In this document: positions 6,071-8,205 of the stretch, in pieces
Layout: each line of letters starts with the position of its first letter
Position numbering within the stretch: the first letter of the stretch is position 1
Origin: DATCRE01 sp964235605
Lineage (GTDB): Bacteria; Bacteroidota; Bacteroidia; Cytophagales; Cyclobacteriaceae
NCBI GenBank assembly: GCA_964235605.1
Contig: CAXSCR010000103.1
Location: forward strand, 1 to 8,205
Direction of reading: 5' to 3'
Length of the DNA: 8,205 bases
The notes under the pieces: model-generated
Database searches by the model: none
The model's input: the letters and a program-made list of their open reading frames with translations, nothing else
What the model was told of the DNA's origin: nothing
Position numbers and translations under genes: made by a program

Positions 6071-7815
6071 ATATCATCAGGGGTATACGATTCATCTATA
6101 TAAGATTTTTGAACATCAACACGAGCGAACCGCAGATAGGATTGATCGCTGCCACCATCTAAGGTATTGGATGATACTATCACTGGTATCCGGCTGCCAT
6201 TCGTTACATCAAAAACTCTTGGACTTAAGATCAGATCCTTCATATACTGTTGCCATGCCTTGGCGTATATACCCGTAAAAAAGCCTGTGCTGTAGTTTGT
6301 TTTCTCCTGCATGAATGCATTGTTCACTTCAGACTCACCATCTGCCGATGCGTAATCATGTGATAGAAATTTCTGAATAACTTCTTTATCAAACTCGGTT
6401 TTAAAGTCTGCCTGACCTGTAAATCGAAGCACCTCGTAGCTTCCCAAGCTATTTAAGAACATGAAGAACCGAGTAAGCGGATGGCGTACTTTTGCCACGT
6501 GATAGGTGCGTACTTCGCTAATAACTACATCATCCTGATCGAGAATTGATAGCTCGTATTTTAAGATTGTCTTGGTAACATCGATATCAGCAACGCCGCT
6601 ATTCAATGGCCCTGTCGGTATTTGATATAATTGGCCATAAGCAACAGGTGTAATTGTATTTACGATTTCGGTTTCGTTTGAACCATCCTCATAGTAAACT
6701 TTGATGTTAAGCTTAAGGGTATTTATTTCTTCATCGTATACCCAAAAGTTTAAATAATCTTCCTGCAACCGATCAACCACCTTTTCAATTGGAGCCCAAC
6801 TCATAAATTTTTTTGTGGTAGGCAGAAAGGTTGTAAAGAAGTTTAAGCCTGGGAATTTCTGTTTGTTAATTCCTCCTAGTAAAACGAGCATACGTGATCC
6901 TTCAACCAGATCTGCCTCTTCAGGTGTTACATCATCATCTTGTAACTCGCCTGTATAATGTTTAAATAATTTTATTCGATCCGTTAAGCGAACAAGGTCT
7001 GAGAAGTTTTTGGTTGGCGGTATCGCAGTTAGTGATCCTCTAAATGCCTGTCGTACAACAAAGTTAACTTTGCCTTCTGTGTCCGGTGGTAATTCAATTT
7101 TAAGTTTACTGATGTATTCACCTGAACCAGTAACGGTCTCGATACGAACGTCATTATATAACCTATAATTAATTAATTCGTCCCACCCATCAGGGGCAGA
7201 CTTCTCCAGTACAATTGGGTTTTTGCTAAAGTAAACGAGGTCGAATGTTTCGGGTACTGGTTCCGGCTCTTCTGGATCTTCCGGATCCGGCTCTTCTTCC
7301 GGCGTACCAGTATACTCATAGATTTCTAATTCATCTACGAACAGAATACCACCATTTAAAGCAGTTACTATTCTTAGATTACCTGCGCCATAAGGAAGTA
7401 TTAAACTTGTACAATCCAAATATATCGAGACTTTCTCCCAGGTAACTTTTGCTTCTTCAACTGTCTTATCAACCGAGCTTATGACATTAAAATTGAAAAG
7501 GAAGTTATCAAGTGAATTGGTTAGCGTAATGATTGATTCATCGGCACCTATTGGGTTAACGCTAGGGGAGTACACGTAAGCAGATACAACATACTTTTTC
7601 CCTACAGCGCAATTAAATCTAAATGGTATCAGTAGCGAATCACCACTACCCGTGTACTTCGTCACTTGCGCACTATAAATCCCGCTCTTTTTATGTAGTG
7701 TTGATCTAAGCACGACCGAACTATCATCTCCGAAGCCCCAGCTCGACCGATCGGTTTCAAACTGGCCTGCGCTGCCATATTGATTTAAGTTTGCACTGAG
7801 TATTGTTATAGCCAT
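6067..7815 (-). CDS. Tail protein with N-terminal carbohydrate-binding-like domain (582 aa)
   Basis: The ATG at 7815 (MAITILSANL) is preferred to the ATG at 7839 because it lies 1 nt after the stop of the preceding gene, while the longer form would overlap that gene by 23 nt. Residues 1-168 look like a beta-sandwich of the galactose-binding or CBM4/9 type: SSWGFG, SGIYSAQVT, KYVVSAYVYSP, WEKVSIYLDC, then a final strand ILFVDELEIYEY like the family's closing iDdv strand. A Pro/Glu linker (171-190) follows. The rest begins DLVYFSKNPIVL and includes FFMFLNSLGSYEVLRFTG at about 450-467, features I associate with Bacteroidetes phage tail structural proteins. The likely role is tail tip or side-fibre structure with a sugar-binding head that may contact the cell surface. 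No enzyme motif is seen. The fold assignment rests on pattern only and the ligand is unknown. Confidence 0.75.
   Translation of the reverse strand: MAITILSANLNQYGSAGQFETDRSSWGFGDDSSVVLRSTLHKKSGIYSAQVTKYTGSGDSLLIPFRFNCAVGKKYVVSAYVYSPSVNPIGADESIITLTNSLDNFLFNFNVISSVDKTVEEAKVTWEKVSIYLDCTSLILPYGAGNLRIVTALNGGILFVDELEIYEYTGTPEEEPDPEDPEEPEPVPETFDLVYFSKNPIVLEKSAPDGWDELINYRLYNDVRIETVTGSGEYISKLKIELPPDTEGKVNFVVRQAFRGSLTAIPPTKNFSDLVRLTDRIKLFKHYTGELQDDDVTPEEADLVEGSRMLVLLGGINKQKFPGLNFFTTFLPTTKKFMSWAPIEKVVDRLQEDYLNFWVYDEEINTLKLNIKVYYEDGSNETEIVNTITPVAYGQLYQIPTGPLNSGVADIDVTKTILKYELSILDQDDVVISEVRTYHVAKVRHPLTRFFMFLNSLGSYEVLRFTGQADFKTEFDKEVIQKFLSHDYASADGESEVNNAFMQEKTNYSTGFFTGIYAKAWQQYMKDLILSPRVFDVTNGSRIPVIVSSNTLDGGSDQSYLRFARVDVQKSYIDESYTPDDI
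7250..7310 (-). repeat. Low-complexity Pro/Glu linker-coding repeat
   Basis: Within the 582-residue tail protein, this segment encodes a run of PE, PD and EP units (EEEPDPEDPEEPEPVPE). On the plus strand the DNA is an imperfect repeat of TCTTCCGG/GGCTCTTC units with GGATC in the centre. It marks the boundary between the carbohydrate-binding-like domain and the tail domain. In-frame length change by slippage is plausible but not shown. Confidence 0.6.
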
Positions 7816-7816
7816 A

Positions 7817-8205
7817 CTAATTCCATTTTGTGGCATCATATGCCATGTTCGTATTATCTATGAAATCAATTCTTAGTTCACAGCCAACGTATTTAGTCGC
7901 TCCAATTTTAACTTGAACATGTTTGCCTGCGAACGAGCTGACGGCTGTCGCGATCATCTGCCATTCTCCAGCAACATCCTGCCCGGTCTTGTCTTTTAAT
8001 AATCTGGAAATGATGTCTTCAATAACACCCTCACAAAACGTGTAAGCATCTTCTTCGTCTTCAAACAATTCTGAATTTGGCACAATGAAGAAGCCAACCG
8101 ATGCAGGCTTTGTTTTTACAATGTTATCAGAGCCACTGTATTTAAATGAATCGTAAGGAGATGCCCATAAAAAGTTGTTGGTAATATCGCTGCGGTTATC
8201 ATTAC
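7817..8205 (-). CDS. Uncharacterised tail-module protein, 5' end outside window
   Basis: The frame is open from the TAG stop at 7819-7817 to the window edge with no internal stop, so the gene is partial: 128 codons are visible and the true start lies beyond 8205. A GTG at 8083 exists, but the upstream residues (including NNFLWASPYDSFKYSGSD and KTKPASVGFF) look like real protein and continue into it, so it should not be taken as the start. Downstream are an acidic amphipathic helix (ELFEDEEDAYTFCEGVIEDI), the stretch SRLLKDKTG, and beta strands (KHVQVKIG, YVGCELRIDF). I do not recognise the family. Its place directly before two tail proteins, with a 1-nt gap to the next gene, suggests a small structural or assembly protein of the same operon. 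Confidence 0.75.
   Translation of the reverse strand, partial: NDNRSDITNNFLWASPYDSFKYSGSDNIVKTKPASVGFFIVPNSELFEDEEDAYTFCEGVIEDIISRLLKDKTGQDVAGEWQMIATAVSSFAGKHVQVKIGATKYVGCELRIDFIDNTNMAYDATKWN

Noticed and set aside
6009..6278. Plus-strand open frame across the junction of the two large tail genes.
   Set aside because: It lies entirely antisense to two well-supported genes that share a 4-nt overlap here.
3788..7815. Diversity-generating retroelement target or invertible tail-fibre cassette.
   Set aside because: No reverse transcriptase, template repeat or recombinase is visible, and no duplicated variable region was found within the window.
1..8205. CRISPR array or insertion sequence.
   Set aside because: There are no regularly spaced repeats of 20-40 bp and no transposase-like frame or terminal inverted repeats.

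Overview
This window looks like the end of a tail-gene module from a bacteriophage or prophage of a Bacteroidota (Bacteroidetes) host. Three things point to that host group. The tail proteins have the sequence character of Bacteroidetes phage tails: a tape measure with a TGIG-type hydrophobic segment followed by a TEEGADKL stretch, and a large protein with NPIFF and YSLPFDIP near its start. One tail protein carries two repeats resembling the SprB gliding-adhesin repeat. None of the genes has a convincing Shine-Dalgarno site. The base composition is moderately AT-rich. No capsid, terminase, integrase, lysis or rRNA/tRNA gene is visible, so the element cannot be called a complete prophage, a free phage or a tail-like particle from this window alone.

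Right and centre (8205 to 1119, minus strand): five genes form one tightly packed co-directional block. In order of transcription they are: a gene cut by the window edge (8205-7817); a 582-residue tail protein with a carbohydrate-binding-like N-terminus and a Pro/Glu linker (7815-6067); a 760-residue tail or baseplate-type protein containing the two SprB-like repeats (6070-3788); a 157-residue unknown protein (3783-3310); and a 729-residue tape measure protein (3308-1119). Junctions are 1 nt, a 4-nt ATGA overlap, 4 nt and 1 nt, which fits one polycistronic late mRNA. Functionally the block would make the tail shaft ruler and tip proteins, two of them with accessory sugar- or surface-binding domains. 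The tape measure comes last, which is the reverse of the usual siphovirus order.

Left (1 to 1118): a different kind of region. A small unknown gene on the minus strand (418-137) and a small secreted-protein gene on the plus strand (626-1012) diverge from a 207-bp control region. That region holds two of three copies of an 11-bp sequence (TTGTGTTCGAC); the third lies across the first codons of the minus-strand gene. It also holds a long interrupted palindrome (441-521) whose minus-strand transcript could fold into a branched RNA with a GUAA tetraloop. Downstream of the minus-strand gene are two near-identical hairpins (42-70 and 90-118) that look like duplicated intrinsic terminators. The plus-strand gene converges on the tail operon, with 106 bp between them.

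The best candidates for something new are the accessory domains on the two large tail proteins and the repeat-rich divergent region with its possible structured RNA.
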